Notes: a model not told the origin generated them from the sequence alone. DNA of 64,000 nt from Pleurocapsa sp. FMAR1 (GCF_963665995.1 NZ_OY762512.1:2728001-2792000), one strand, 5' to 3'; positions 52,690 to 62,738 are shown, counted from the first letter of the stretch. A program made the numbers and translations.

Positions 52690-53313
52690 ATGTTAAATGT
52701 CAAACGTTTACGTTCTGAACCTTTTATTTGGATTCATCTATCGGGAATAGTTCTTTTTCCTATTTTATTAGAAGTAGCTTGGATAGGCTTGTCGCTGGGC
52801 AATCGTTTTACTTACATATTAGAAATAGCTTTGCTGATTGGCAGCGGCGTTTTCCCTGTGCTGTTAATGCAGCTAATTCGCCCGTTTAACATTTTTAGTA
52901 TTTTATTAGTGTCTTTAAAAGCCGAATGCCTAAGTGATGAGCAAAGACAAATACTGGCTTTGTTTAGAACTGCCAAGCAAAAATTTTTTAGCATGGTAAC
53001 AGCAGGAATTATGATCCTAGTATTGTTGCTGCTCTATCGCTTATCTCCATTAGCTGTTGGTGTTGCTGACTTTTTACCTCAATGGCATATATTAGGCTTG
53101 GCGATCGCTATTGTGGCTTTTTTAGCGAGTAACCTGTTTTTACAAGTACCTTTAAGCGTTTTATTGGTTTTGCTGACCAAAAAATCAAAACTAGCTGAGA
53201 TTGAACCATATCCTCTAGAAAAAATAAATGAGAGCTTTACCACACCTGGAATTAAGGTAAATAAAATACTTTGGTTTTTAGAACCTGCACTCGAAACTAC
53301 AGATAATGCCTGA
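52690..53313 (+). CDS. Low-complexity tail membrane protein family
   Basis: The 207-residue product has membrane helices at about 17-35, 40-62, 100-120 and 133-155 and the family-typical RSEPFIWIHLSGIVLFPILL, MQLIRPFNIFSILLVSLKAE and LSDEQRQILALFRTAKQKFF. This cyanobacterial family is found directly downstream of infB, as here. Members often end in a low-complexity tail; this one has only a short end (EPALETTDNA). Function unknown. The gene is behind a terminator, so it may have its own promoter. Confidence 0.75.
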   Translation: MLNVKRLRSEPFIWIHLSGIVLFPILLEVAWIGLSLGNRFTYILEIALLIGSGVFPVLLMQLIRPFNIFSILLVSLKAECLSDEQRQILALFRTAKQKFFSMVTAGIMILVLLLLYRLSPLAVGVADFLPQWHILGLAIAIVAFLASNLFLQVPLSVLLVLLTKKSKLAEIEPYPLEKINESFTTPGIKVNKILWFLEPALETTDNA

Positions 53314-53415
53314 GTGTTCTTTAAAATTCTCAATTGTGTAATTTCAACTACAAACTCTTTTTGCGCTTGAGGTACGCTTATACTTATAGAGTAAGAAATA
53401 TAATATCTTTACCCC

Positions 53416-53610
53416 ATGGCAGATTCAGATATAGCAGTACAAAACGGCAGCAATCAAGATCAAGAAATCTGGAACAACCTTCAACAGGCGATCGCTAAAA
53501 GCTCTGGTTTTCAAAGCTGGAAACAAGAAAGAAATGTGAGCATCAATGAGAACTTAGATGTTCAAGTACGACGCTATCTAGAAGAAACTCTAGAAACTCT
53601 CGCTTACTAA
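53416..53610 (+). CDS. Small conserved hypothetical protein
   Basis: The 64-residue product (ATG 53416, MADSDIAVQNGSNQDQEIWN) has NNLQQAIAKSSGFQSWKQER and a C-terminal helix VQVRRYLEETLETLAY. It is soluble and acidic. The pattern 'LxxAIAxSSGFQxWxxER......DxxVRxYLRETLETLAY' looks like one seen in cyanobacteria with no assigned function. The preceding sequence CTATACTTATAGAG contains a possible promoter. Monocistronic. Confidence 0.7.
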   Translation: MADSDIAVQNGSNQDQEIWNNLQQAIAKSSGFQSWKQERNVSINENLDVQVRRYLEETLETLAY

Positions 53611-53744
53611 ACAATAGAATGATAAGGCTTTGATTGATTTTTGGCTTAATTTTTATAGGGACGTATAACCAATGCGTCCCTATTCTAGTTTTTAGCTAAC
53701 AAATATCGCTATTCATATCTTTTACCATTGTGTTCAATCCATCC

Positions 53745-54152
53745 TCAAGGATGATTCCTGGCAGGATCGTGATGTGTCCAATGTATTACACCACCCTGAG
53801 CATTCCACTCATATTCACCCTTGAATATAACTAAATCGCCTTTTTGAAGCGAATTAATTCTGGGAGCAACGTCGATGTTGTGAGCAATTAATAAAGTTTT
53901 ACCAGAACTTAGTTTAATAATAAATCTTTGGTGTCTACTACCATCTAGGTCGTCTGCAAGAATCTTGATTACAATCCCTTGACCTTTTACTTGAGCATTA
54001 CTGTTTTGAGTTTTAAAAGCATTTCCTGATAGTTGCTTATTACCTTTAATTGACGGCGAAAGTTCTGCATTAGAAACTAGCGTCATTTTAGTAGATCCAT
54101 CAGCCAATTCAATCAAAATAATTAAAATCAGCAGTTTGTGTAAAGACCTCAT
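53745..54152 (-). CDS. DUF3465 protein ending at an in-frame TGA
   Basis: The 135-residue product has a signal peptide or anchor (1-20, LLILIILIELADG), a linker, and the DUF3465 domain (about 65-135): GIVIKILADDLDGSRHQRFI, TLLIAHNIDVAPRINSLQKG and YEWNAQGGVIHWTHHDP. Family members end with a further GW(I/L)xHxGxxY. Here the frame stops at TGA (53745-53747) after ARNHP, and the next codons read GWIEHNGKRYE to TAG at 53709. One codon therefore removes exactly the conserved end. Start ATG 54152. Exported, function unknown. Confidence 0.75.
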   Translation of the reverse strand: MRSLHKLLILIILIELADGSTKMTLVSNAELSPSIKGNKQLSGNAFKTQNSNAQVKGQGIVIKILADDLDGSRHQRFIIKLSSGKTLLIAHNIDVAPRINSLQKGDLVIFKGEYEWNAQGGVIHWTHHDPARNHP

Positions 54153-54315
54153 TTTCGTTCTGAAAAATACTATCTTAACTCTGCATTATCTAAAATAAGA
54201 GATCTACAATTTGGAAAGAGTGCGATCGCATTTTCCTCGATTATGATTAAGTTAGTTTAGCCAATCTAATGACTGATAAAATAAGAACTCTGCAAGCTTA
54301 CTGAAGGAAATAACC

Positions 54316-56121
54316 ATGCGACTAAACGAGATGCTGTTTGTAACACTGCGAGAAACACCAGCAGAGGCAGAAATACCCAGTCATCAATTGTTGCTTCGAG
54401 CTGGCTATATTCGTCGCATTGGTAGCGGTATCTACGCCTATATGCCCTTGATGTGGCGCGTGTTGCAAAAGGTGTCTCAAATTGTGCGAGAAGAAATGGA
54501 TGCAACGGGGGCGCAGGAATGTTTATTACCTCAATTGCAGCCATCCCAGCTATGGCAAGAATCAGGACGCTGGGATACCTATACCAAAGCAGAAGGGATT
54601 ATGTTTTCCCTCACAGATCGCAGTGACAGGGAGTTAGGTTTAGGTCCTACTCATGAAGAGGTGATCACGACTATTGCCCGTGAGACTATTCGTTCCTACC
54701 GTCAATTGCCTTTGAATTTATATCAAATTCAAACTAAATTCCGTGATGAAATTCGCCCTCGTTTCGGCTTGATGCGAGGCAGAGAATTTATTATGAAGGA
54801 TGCCTATTCTTTCCATGCTGACGAAGCAAGTTTGAAGCAGACTTATCAAGCAATGGATCGAGCATATCGCCAGATTATGACTCGCTGTGGGTTGCAGTTT
54901 CGACCTGTAGACGCGGATTCTGGGGCAATTGGTGGTTCTGGTTCACAGGAATTTATGATCTTAGCAGAGGCGGGAGAAGATGAAATTCTCTACACCGAAG
55001 ATGGCAAGTATGCAGCCAATACCGAAAAAGCAGTATCTCTTGTTCCAGATGTAGTCCCGTCGCCTTTTAATAGCTACGAAAAGTTGGCTACACCTGACAC
55101 AGAAACGATCGCTAAATTAGCAGAGACGGTTAAATGTTCGCCGACGGTAATCGTTAAAAATGTTTTATACGAAGTTATTTATGATAACGGCATGACTGTA
55201 TTAGTCTTAATTAATATTCGTGGCGATCGCGATATTAATGAAGTCAAACTAACTAATGAGTTAACCAAACTTGCGCCACAGTATAAAGCCAAGACAATTA
55301 TTTCTCTTAGCGTACCCAATGCCACCGCCCAGAAGAAATGGGTAGCCAAACCTTTACCGTTAGGCTATATTGCACCCAATCTTGATGATGACTATATAAG
55401 TGCCTCGAAAAACGTAGCCAAAAAGTTTTTACGTCTGGCAGATCGAACCGTTATCGACGCTAAAAACTTTGTCACAGGAGCAAATGAAGTGGGCTATCAC
55501 GTTGTTGGGGCAAACTGGGGCGATAATTTTAGCTTACCCGAACTTCAGGTAGATATTCAAAAGGCAAAGGCAGGCGATCGCGCCATTCACGATCCAAGTC
55601 AAACTTTAATGAGTGCGAGGGGCATTGAAGCGGGGCATATTTTCCAGCTAGGCACAAAATACTCCGAGGCGATGGGGGCAAACTTTACCAATGAACAGGG
55701 TAAAACAGAACCTCTATGGATGGGTTGTTATGGCATTGGTGTCTCGCGGTTGGCTCAAGCGGCAGTAGAACAATCTTATGATAAAGATGGTATTATTTGG
55801 CCCGTAGCGATCGCACCTTATCATGTAGTAGTGATCGTGCCTAATATCTCTGATCAAGAAAAAATGGCTGCGGGAGAAAAGCTGTATGAAGAGTTTAAGC
55901 AGGCTGGAGTAGAAGTCTTGTTAGATGATCGCCAAGAACGGGCAGGAGTTAAATTTAAAGATAGTGAACTAATTGGTATTCCCTATCGCGTGGTCACAGG
56001 GCGATCGCTAGCAGAAGGGAAAGTTGAGGTAGTTAAACGGGCTAATAGAGAATCTCAGGATCTACCTATTGAAGAAGTGGTGGCAACGGTTAAACAATGG
56101 ATTAAGCAGAAAACCCACTGA
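54316..56121 (+). CDS. proS: Proline-tRNA ligase
   Basis: The 601-residue product is a bacterial-type class II synthetase: [40 protein letters not shown] (motif 1 region), [20 protein letters not shown] (motif 2), an inserted editing domain (about 225-390) and [20 protein letters not shown] (motif 3). The C-terminal anticodon-binding domain begins [11 protein letters not shown]. It charges tRNA-Pro. Length is normal. A YbaK-type deacylase that clears Cys-tRNA(Pro) is encoded at 10718. Start ATG 54316 is preceded by AAGGAAATA. Confidence 0.95.
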   Translation: MRLNEMLFVTLRETPAEAEIPSHQLLLRAGYIRRIGSGIYAYMPLMWRVLQKVSQIVREEMDATGAQECLLPQLQPSQLWQESGRWDTYTKAEGIMFSLTDRSDRELGLGPTHEEVITTIARETIRSYRQLPLNLYQIQTKFRDEIRPRFGLMRGREFIMKDAYSFHADEASLKQTYQAMDRAYRQIMTRCGLQFRPVDADSGAIGGSGSQEFMILAEAGEDEILYTEDGKYAANTEKAVSLVPDVVPSPFNSYEKLATPDTETIAKLAETVKCSPTVIVKNVLYEVIYDNGMTVLVLINIRGDRDINEVKLTNELTKLAPQYKAKTIISLSVPNATAQKKWVAKPLPLGYIAPNLDDDYISASKNVAKKFLRLADRTVIDAKNFVTGANEVGYHVVGANWGDNFSLPELQVDIQKAKAGDRAIHDPSQTLMSARGIEAGHIFQLGTKYSEAMGANFTNEQGKTEPLWMGCYGIGVSRLAQAAVEQSYDKDGIIWPVAIAPYHVVVIVPNISDQEKMAAGEKLYEEFKQAGVEVLLDDRQERAGVKFKDSELIGIPYRVVTGRSLAEGKVEVVKRANRESQDLPIEEVVATVKQWIKQKTH

Positions 56122-56283
56122 CATTATCTAAGGCAACGGCGTTACTTGATTGATAATTTTGCCAGTTGCCGAAATCTCTGATTGAATTTCACCTATATTT
56201 TCTGTTTTTGGTAATTCACTTATTTAAGGCTACTAGAATGTTATTCTACGAATTACTCAAGGAGATAACATTTTAGATAAAAG

Positions 56284-58329
56284 TTAATTGTCTCTTTCGC
56301 GCTCTTTTTTTTGCTTATCTAGTTTAAAAGTGGGAGGAACTACTGGTTCGGGTGCAAGTCTGATCCGCCAGATTTTAATTTCTCCTTGGGCAGTAGTATA
56401 GCTAGTCGTACCAGAGGGAATTTGTTTGGCGATCGCAATTGCTTCTTCTAAAGAACTATCAGAAGCTTCTCTAGCCTGGTCGAGAATTTCTGCTGACCAG
56501 TCCTCAACGCTAGGTATTACCTCATTCCCATAAGAGCTACTCCTAGGAACTTGTCTTATGACCCTAATTGCACTAGCTAGAGCTTCTGGTGTACCCCTAT
56601 CTGCCAGGTCATAAGCTTCTTCTAGATATCTTTCCCCATCAATTTCCGCTTGCCAACGGGCAATTTTGCTTTGAGCATCTGGATATAAAGCCCTGCCCGA
56701 ACTGATTCTTTGAGCCGTTCTAATCGCAGCAGTATAGTTATCATCATAGGCAAAAGCCTCAGCTTCATCGAGAATTGGCTGGTCTTTTATGCGCTCAATA
56801 TTAGCTCGCCAAGTACGAACATTGTCCTGTGCTTCTTTATGCAAAGGGCTGTTACCAGAAATTAGATTAGCTTCAGCGATCGCTCTAGTCCAGGCATTAA
56901 CATTATTACCGTAGGCTAATTCTTTAGCACGATTTAAAATTGGCTGATCTTCAATTGTCTGAATTTGTTTGCGCCATTGATTTATCTCTCCACTAGCTTC
57001 TTGATAACGAGGATTAGCATCAGGAATTAACCTAGCTTCGGTAATTGCCTTATTTAGAGCAGCTATAGTCCCAGTTCTAGCAAAATCCCTAGCTTTAGTA
57101 AGATGGCGTACATCGTCAATTTCTTTTTCCCAACGGCTAGCAAGTTTTTGCCCTAAATCGTAATATTCGCTTTTTTTGCCTAATTTATCTATTTCTTCGA
57201 TTGCATCTTCAATGCCAAATACGGTATCTAGCTGCGCGCTAGAACCTGCGTTTGCCAAAATTTGCCAATCTTTGACTCGCTTTTGTAGCTTAAGGCTACG
57301 AGGAACACGACCAGTTATCCGTAGCAACTGTTGCCAATCTCGATCTTCAATTGACTGTTCAATAATAGCTACTAGTTTTTCTTTCCCTTGGGCAATAATT
57401 TCTTGAGCCTGATCGTAGGCATAGCTTTTACTATCAATATCGGCTGCCTTCTCAATTGCTAAGATCAAACCATCTATTTGACCGCTACTAATTTGAGCTT
57501 GGGCTTTATTTAAGCTAGCATTTTCTTCTTGAGCAATATTAATATTATTGATGCTTTCTTCATACTTAGTAGTTGCCCAATATTTATTAGGATTGTCGGT
57601 TAAAAGTACAGCAGCACTAAAAGCTCCGTTCCAATCAGCTTCTCGAAGTTTGTCTTCTACCTGCCTGTAGGTTTCTTCCCCGTCTGACCAAATAGATTTC
57701 CAAGTAGCAATTTTTTTGTCTACTAGTTTTTTGGCAGAGAGTCTGCTAGGAATTTTTTTTGCTGTGGCGATCGCCTGCTCTAATTTTCCCGCCTGGAATT
57801 CTTCTTCGCCGATAGCCAGAATAGAAGTTGCCCAACGGTTGATATTGCGATTTATTTCTGGTCTGAGAGGATGATTGTTTGGCAAAACTGCCACTAAATT
57901 AATTGCCGACAACAAGCCTTCAACATTCTTCTGTTCCGCAGCAGTTTGAGCGCAATAAAGGCGAATTGAAGCAGAGGCGAACGGCCAAAATACCTTGGAA
58001 CAGCTTTGAGTTTTAGGTAATTTTAGCAACGTTGTCATTGCTCCATAACCTATCCCCCCAGAACATAATACTAAGACCAAGCCCCAAATTTGCCACATTT
58101 GCCACCAGGATCTTTTCTGTTTGCGTGTTGTAGTTGATTTTGTTCGCTCCGCAGCCGAGCCGATTGAAGAAGTTTGTGGAGTCACAGGAATTAAAAGATT
58201 TTTTTGGAGATTATTATCTTTACTAAAAGCTTGATTAGGATGTCGAGGCTTATCACTGTCAATTTTAGCGTCAGATTCATTTGACATTGCATCTAACCCT
58301 GATTTTTTTGGATCTTTATCTATCGCCAT
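56284..58329 (-). CDS. Large membrane-anchored helical-repeat protein
   Basis: The 681-residue product has a polar cytoplasmic tail (1-75), one membrane helix (about 80-105, IWGLVLVLCSGGIGYGAMTT), and a long outer part made of repeated helix pairs. The repeat, about 60-70 residues, follows the pattern 'AxxLAxxxxxxALxxAIxxAxxIPxxxPxYxxAxxxIxxWxxxI', e.g. ANPRYQEASGEINQWRKQIQ and NSPLHKEAQDNVRTWRANIE. Seven or so units can be seen, ending before a basic tail. The fold should be TPR-like and serve protein binding in the periplasm. Family members in cyanobacteria have no known role. Monocistronic. Confidence 0.7.
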   Translation of the reverse strand: MAIDKDPKKSGLDAMSNESDAKIDSDKPRHPNQAFSKDNNLQKNLLIPVTPQTSSIGSAAERTKSTTTRKQKRSWWQMWQIWGLVLVLCSGGIGYGAMTTLLKLPKTQSCSKVFWPFASASIRLYCAQTAAEQKNVEGLLSAINLVAVLPNNHPLRPEINRNINRWATSILAIGEEEFQAGKLEQAIATAKKIPSRLSAKKLVDKKIATWKSIWSDGEETYRQVEDKLREADWNGAFSAAVLLTDNPNKYWATTKYEESINNINIAQEENASLNKAQAQISSGQIDGLILAIEKAADIDSKSYAYDQAQEIIAQGKEKLVAIIEQSIEDRDWQQLLRITGRVPRSLKLQKRVKDWQILANAGSSAQLDTVFGIEDAIEEIDKLGKKSEYYDLGQKLASRWEKEIDDVRHLTKARDFARTGTIAALNKAITEARLIPDANPRYQEASGEINQWRKQIQTIEDQPILNRAKELAYGNNVNAWTRAIAEANLISGNSPLHKEAQDNVRTWRANIERIKDQPILDEAEAFAYDDNYTAAIRTAQRISSGRALYPDAQSKIARWQAEIDGERYLEEAYDLADRGTPEALASAIRVIRQVPRSSSYGNEVIPSVEDWSAEILDQAREASDSSLEEAIAIAKQIPSGTTSYTTAQGEIKIWRIRLAPEPVVPPTFKLDKQKKERERDN

Positions 58330-58656
58330 AAACTACCCGTTGTGATGCCAATAATAATCTGTTTGATTTATCTAATAAGGCGATCGGAGATTATTACCTT
58401 GTTTAAAAGACTTGTCTCCACTAACACCTTTGATTGAATCGTATCCCATCTTATCACCTGATTTTATTGCGTAAATAATACATATGTGTCTGTTTAACCA
58501 AGACTTGATTTAGTTGTGAATTTTGGACAATATAACAATATTTATACTATCAACTCTTGTCAAATACAAAGATGTTGCTTATGATAGAGGCTTCTTCCGC
58601 CAAGAAGAAGCCCTTAATTTGCCTTTTATACCTAGTTTAAATCTGCAAAATACTTT
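58330..58656. other. Intergenic between hslO and the repeat protein
   Basis: Contains a hairpin GGCTTCTT/AAGAAGCC at 58589-58612 (on the reverse strand 45 bases beyond hslO), possibly its terminator although the T-run is weak. Otherwise AT-rich with nothing recognised. Confidence 0.55.
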
Positions 58657-59550
58657 TTATTCTGCTCTTAAATCAGCAATCAACTGATTTAGTTGATTTT
58701 CATTTGCCTGATAAACTTCACCGCAGAATTGGCAGATTGCTTCTGCTCCCTCGTCTTTTTCAATCATATCTTGCAGTTCAGCCGATCCCAGCATTTTGAG
58801 CGCGCCTAAAACTCGTTCAAAAGAACAGCCGCAATTAAAACTTACGTCTTGAGATTCAGGAAAGATAAAGAGATCTAAATCTCCCAATAGCTCTTGCAAG
58901 ATTGTTCTCAGACTTTTTCCTGCTAACAGCAAAGGCGTAAAACCTGATAGTTGAGATACGCGAGACTCTAGTAATTTAACTAACGATTGATCGCGGACAG
59001 CTTTAGGCATAATTTGTAATAGTATTCCTCCTGCTGCGGTAACTCCTCCTGCACCCACAAAAACCCCTACTAATAGAGCGGAGGGAGTTTGTTCTGAAGT
59101 TACTAAATAATTGGCTACATCTTCCCCAACCTCTCCTGACACTAGCTCGACTGTACTAGAATATGGTTGCCCATAGCCTAGATCTCGAACTACGTGCAGA
59201 TAACCATTGTGACCAACTGCTCTACCCACATCTAACTTACCTCGGTCGTTAGGAGGAAGCTCGACTTGAGGATTTTGAACATAGCCTCTAACCGTGCCGT
59301 CTACTCCCGCATCAGCCAAAATAGTTCCTAGAGGACCATCTCCTTTTAGATGAATGTTAACCCTAGAGCCTTCTTTTTTCATATTGGAAGCTAACAATAA
59401 TCCAGAAGCCATTGAGCGACCTAAAGCTGCTGTGGCAACATAAGAAAGCTTATGTCTGCGTCGTGCTTCTTCAGTAAGGTCTGTGGTGATAACGCCAACG
59501 GCTCTGATTCCTCCATCTGCTGCGATCGCTCGAATTAATTTATCTGTCAT
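58657..59550 (-). CDS. hslO: Redox-regulated chaperone Hsp33
   Basis: The 297-residue product has the Hsp33 core (TDKLIRAIAADGGIRAVGVI, LGRSMASGLLLASNMKKEGS, VNIHLKGDGPLGTILADAG) and the C-terminal zinc switch with CGCSFERV and AICQFCGEVY (CxC plus CxxC). Oxidation releases zinc, unfolds the linker and activates the holdase. Length is typical. Start ATG 59550 (MTDKLIRAIAADGG). Cytosolic, monocistronic. Confidence 0.93.
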   Translation of the reverse strand: MTDKLIRAIAADGGIRAVGVITTDLTEEARRRHKLSYVATAALGRSMASGLLLASNMKKEGSRVNIHLKGDGPLGTILADAGVDGTVRGYVQNPQVELPPNDRGKLDVGRAVGHNGYLHVVRDLGYGQPYSSTVELVSGEVGEDVANYLVTSEQTPSALLVGVFVGAGGVTAAGGILLQIMPKAVRDQSLVKLLESRVSQLSGFTPLLLAGKSLRTILQELLGDLDLFIFPESQDVSFNCGCSFERVLGALKMLGSAELQDMIEKDEGAEAICQFCGEVYQANENQLNQLIADLRAE

Positions 59551-59938
59551 TGGTATTTGTATTTAGATATTTCCTATATATGCTTGTTGGTTATTCAAAC
59601 ATGATGTAAATCATTCTCTATCTCATACTGTACAAGTTAGAATTATATTAATGCTAGGCTAGTACCGCTTCGCTTAAGTAGTAAGTAGCAAGTTAGATAT
59701 CGTCTGCGATTTGATATATTATTTTCTACCACTATATTAATTTAACTAACTTTTTAGTATTGTTACAGACTGTATTTTTCAGACTCTGAGATCTTCTGGG
59801 TAACTATACTGCCAACAGATTTTTATAATTTATGAACGTTCTATTTTTGTTTTTGCCTGGATTGTCTTATCAAGTGTAGATTTTGATACTCCTGGAATGG
59901 TAAGAATTATTCCTGCCAATACTACTGAAATTGACATT
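59551..59938. other. Intergenic, no gene
   Basis: AT-rich spacer upstream of the divergent HEAT-repeat remnant. The ORF read on the minus strand across 59830-60024 is antisense to that remnant and not supported. No repeat recognised. Confidence 0.5.
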
Positions 59939-60395
59939 GTGTTTGAACTAATTAAAGATTTGCAACAAAGCGATCGCACCTTAAGATGCAAAGCAATTTG
60001 GGCAAAAAGGAGATTCGAGAGCAATAGAGCCTTTAGTCGAAGTTATGCTAGAAGCAAGCTCTTTTGGTAAAAGCTTGATTGTCAGCACGATTGCTCAGAT
60101 TGCTCATCATCATATTGCACCAGTCAATGATACTTTATTTGCTTCTTTAAACGATAAAAATTCTGAAGTAAGAAAAGATGCTATTCACAATTTAGCTGCT
60201 TTACATAAATCTATCTCAGAAGTAAATAAACGCCTAACTAGTATGCTAAAAGACTCAGATCGCGAAGTACGCCAAATGGCTGAGTGGGCGTTAATAAGAA
60301 TCAATTTAGCGTCTTCTCCAACTGCTCAAAACTATATTAATCATCAAGATAACCATGGCATTGCCTCTAGTAACGGCACATCTAACCATAATTAG
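59939..60395 (+). pseudogene. HEAT-repeat protein, N-terminally broken
   Basis: The first frame reads VFELIKDLQQSDRTLRCKAI and ends up out of frame after 59995; the second continues GDSRAIEPLVEVMLEASSF, then NDKNSEVRKDAIHNLAALHK and MLKDSDREVRQMAEWALIRI to the stop at 60395. Together they give HEAT/PBS-lyase-like repeats (DxxVRxxAxxxLxxI...DxRAIxPLxxxL). One base near 59995 separates them, and no proper start is present upstream. An ORF from ATG 60045 (116 residues) may still be translated. Family members include phycobilin lyase subunits. Confidence 0.6.
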
Positions 60396-60439
60396 ATAAT
60401 ATGCAATCTCATTTTTAAATAAACATTCATAAAAATGTA

Positions 60440-61495
60440 ATGCTTAAAATTTTATTTCTATCTACTTCCGTTGGTTCGTTAGGTTCAGGAGAAGGAGGGG
60501 GAGTAGAATTAACTGTGCAAAACTTGGCTCAAGAATTACGTCGTCGAGGACACCAGTTAGAAGTTGTTGCTCCTAATGGTTCTTGGTTAACTGACATTCC
60601 TGTTACCACCATAGAGGGAAATCTACAGATTCCTGTACAAACTCAAAGCCGAGATGTCCCAGTTTGTTTACCAGATAATTCGGTATTGGCGAATATGTGG
60701 TCATATGCCCGTCAAGTGCAGCATCAGTATGATTTACTAGTAAATTTTGCTTTTGATTGGCTACCCTTTTATTTAACCCCCTTTTTTGAGACTCCTATTG
60801 CTCATTTTATTAGTATGGGGTCAATGACGAAGGCAAGCGATCGCATTATGCAGCAGATAATTAAACAGTATCCTGGTACTTTTGGCGTATACACCCAATC
60901 TCAGGCAGATACTTTTCCTTTTGCCAAAGAATGTAAAATCCTTGGCAGTGCTATCGATTTATCTCTTTATAACTTTAACCCAAATCCCCAGGCAAGTTTA
61001 GCCTGGTTGGGACGTATTGCCCCCGAAAAAGCCCTAGAAGATGCAGTAGAAGCAGTAAATATTACGGGTATCCCCCTAAAAATATTTGGCAGAATCCAAA
61101 ATCAGGAATACTGGCAAGAAATTTTAACTAATTTTCCGAATGCGCCCATAGAATATCAAGGGTTTTTAGCTACGGAAAAACTACAGCAAGAATTGGGCAA
61201 ATGTCTGGCTTTACTCATGACACCACGCTGGATTGAAGCCTTTGGCAATGTTGCCATCGAAGCTCTTGCCTGTGGAGTCCCAGTTATCGCTTATCGTCGT
61301 GGAGGCCCTGCGGAGATAGTCAAGCAGGGTCAAACAGGCTTTTTAGTCGAGCCAGATAGCGTTACGGAATTAGTAGCAGCAATCAATAAAATTGGACAGA
61401 TTGACCGCCAACTGTGCCGTAAGCAGGCAGAAGCAGAATATTCTCTAAAAGCATTGGGCGATCGCTTTGAGGCTTGGTTTACTAGCCTGATCTAA
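60440..61495 (+). CDS. Glycosyltransferase family 4
   Basis: The 351-residue product has a GT-B fold: N-terminal GSLGSGEGGGVELTVQNLAQ, LRRRGHQLEVVAPNGSW, and C-terminal LAWLGRIAPEKALEDAVEA, IKIFGRIQ, YQGFLATEKLQQELGKC, IEAFGNVAIEALACGVPVIA, YRRGGPAEIVKQGQTGFLVE. The E(x7)E motif in EAFGNVAIE is that of retaining GT4 enzymes. It transfers a sugar from a nucleotide donor; the acceptor is unknown. No signal peptide. Stands alone, 45 bases after the HEAT remnant. Confidence 0.85.
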   Translation: MLKILFLSTSVGSLGSGEGGGVELTVQNLAQELRRRGHQLEVVAPNGSWLTDIPVTTIEGNLQIPVQTQSRDVPVCLPDNSVLANMWSYARQVQHQYDLLVNFAFDWLPFYLTPFFETPIAHFISMGSMTKASDRIMQQIIKQYPGTFGVYTQSQADTFPFAKECKILGSAIDLSLYNFNPNPQASLAWLGRIAPEKALEDAVEAVNITGIPLKIFGRIQNQEYWQEILTNFPNAPIEYQGFLATEKLQQELGKCLALLMTPRWIEAFGNVAIEALACGVPVIAYRRGGPAEIVKQGQTGFLVEPDSVTELVAAINKIGQIDRQLCRKQAEAEYSLKALGDRFEAWFTSLI

Positions 61496-61531
61496 TTAAA
61501 AAAAAATAGTTTTCAAATTAACTCAATATTT

Positions 61532-61624
61532 TCATACAGATCGGCAATTTCGTTCTTCTGAAAGTATTTCTTGGTCTAAATACTCTTCAGGGGTATAAAT
61601 CTTCTTCTTAAGTGCCTGTGTCAT
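61532..61624 (-). pseudogene. Uma2 N-terminal fragment
   Basis: ATG 61624 reads MTQALKKKIYTPEEYLDQEI then LSEERNCRSV and stops after 30 codons. IYTPEEYLxxE is the usual N-terminus of Uma2 family proteins, which then continue for about 160 more residues. The rest of the gene is missing, so it is a deletion remnant. It lies 16 bases past the tatA stop on the same strand. Confidence 0.6.
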
Positions 61625-61639
61625 TTCTTAGCTAAAGTT

Positions 61640-61813
61640 TTATTCTTGTTCTTTTTCTTCACCCTCTTCTAATTGAGGATTGTCCATCTCTTCTTTAAAA
61701 CCACGAATTGTTTTACCTAGTGCGCTGCCGATTTCAGGAATTTTCTTGGGACCAAAAATTAGAATCGCTACTAGACCAATTACAGCTACTTCAGGTACAC
61801 CTAAACCAAACAT
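61640..61813 (-). CDS. tatA: Sec-independent translocase subunit TatA/E
   Basis: The 57-residue product, translated from the reverse strand, is MFGLGVPEVAVIGLVAILIF followed by GPKKIPEIGSALGKTIRGFK and an acidic tail. It has the single membrane helix, the FGPKKxPE hinge and the amphipathic helix of TatA/E. It forms the pore for folded proteins in the plasma or thylakoid membrane. Start ATG 61813 is preceded by GGAGATT. Short length is normal for TatA/E. Confidence 0.92.
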   Translation of the reverse strand: MFGLGVPEVAVIGLVAILIFGPKKIPEIGSALGKTIRGFKEEMDNPQLEEGEEKEQE

Positions 61814-61952
61814 AATTAATCTCCTGCACTAAAATCTATTACGATTAATAGCTAAATACATCTATCAAGTCAGTCTCAGTATATCGTTAATTTTATAGAC
61901 ATCTGTGGCTGCTAATATTTATTTGCCTAGATCGAGCTTTTTTATAATCGTA

Positions 61953-62738
61953 ATGTTAGAAACTTCTCAACCTTCACTGCGTCAAGAACAACATCCTTTA
62001 ATCCATCGGCTTGCTGAACGAATTATAAATTCTTGGCAAAAGTATTTAGATTTATCAGTTTATGCTTTGCCTGAGGGATTAGGATACGTAGAAGGTAAAT
62101 TGGAAGGAGAAAGACTACGGATTGAAAATCGCTGTTATCAAACTCCTCAATTTCGCAAAATGCACCTGGAATTAGCCAAGGTTGGTAAAAACCTAGATAT
62201 TCTCCATTGTGTAATGTTTCCTCGTCCCGAATATCCTCTACCGATTTTTGGCTGTGATATTGTGGCAGGTAGAGGAGGAATTAGTGCCGCGATCGCTGAT
62301 TTGTCTCCCACTAGCCCCGAAAAAACTTTATCTGCTGGCTATACCGAGTCTCTTTTGGCACTACCAAAGTTTGAATTTGCCGAAGCAAGAGAATTACCCC
62401 CCTGGGCTGATATTTTCTCCGATTTCTGTCTGTTTGTTCGCCCCCACAATGCTGAAGAAGAACAAGAGTTTTTGGATTTAGCCTCTAGCTATCTGCGTAT
62501 ACACTGCAAACAAGCAGTAAAGTCTAATTCTGTATCTCTTCCCCAACAAGAACTATATTTAGCTGGACAAAGGTATTACTGCACCAAGCAGCAGCAAAAC
62601 GATAAAACTCGTCGTGTTCTAGAAAAAGCTTTTGGCGAGGAATGGGCAGAAAATTATATGACTTCGGTATTATTTGATGTGCCTGAAGCCATAAGTGAAC
62701 CAGAAGCTTCTGTAACTACCGAAAAAGCAAATTTATAA
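61953..62738 (+). CDS. pcyA: Phycocyanobilin:ferredoxin oxidoreductase
   Basis: The 261-residue product is PcyA, which reduces biliverdin IXa to phycocyanobilin with ferredoxin. Conserved catalytic residues of the family appear with correct spacing: Glu in [11 protein letters not shown], His 12 residues later in [10 protein letters not shown], and Asp 17 residues after that in [11 protein letters not shown] (Glu76/His88/Asp105 in the Synechocystis enzyme). ATG 61953 ([20 protein letters not shown]) matches the family start; GTG 61905 would add 16 odd residues. Supplies the chromophore for phycobilisomes and phytochromes. Monocistronic. Confidence 0.94.
   Translation: MLETSQPSLRQEQHPLIHRLAERIINSWQKYLDLSVYALPEGLGYVEGKLEGERLRIENRCYQTPQFRKMHLELAKVGKNLDILHCVMFPRPEYPLPIFGCDIVAGRGGISAAIADLSPTSPEKTLSAGYTESLLALPKFEFAEARELPPWADIFSDFCLFVRPHNAEEEQEFLDLASSYLRIHCKQAVKSNSVSLPQQELYLAGQRYYCTKQQQNDKTRRVLEKAFGEEWAENYMTSVLFDVPEAISEPEASVTTEKANL

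Noticed and set aside
53745-53747. TGA in the DUF3465 gene as selenocysteine
   Set aside because: No SECIS-like hairpin stands out after the TGA, the position is not a Cys in the family pattern, and cyanobacteria of this type are not known selenoprotein users.
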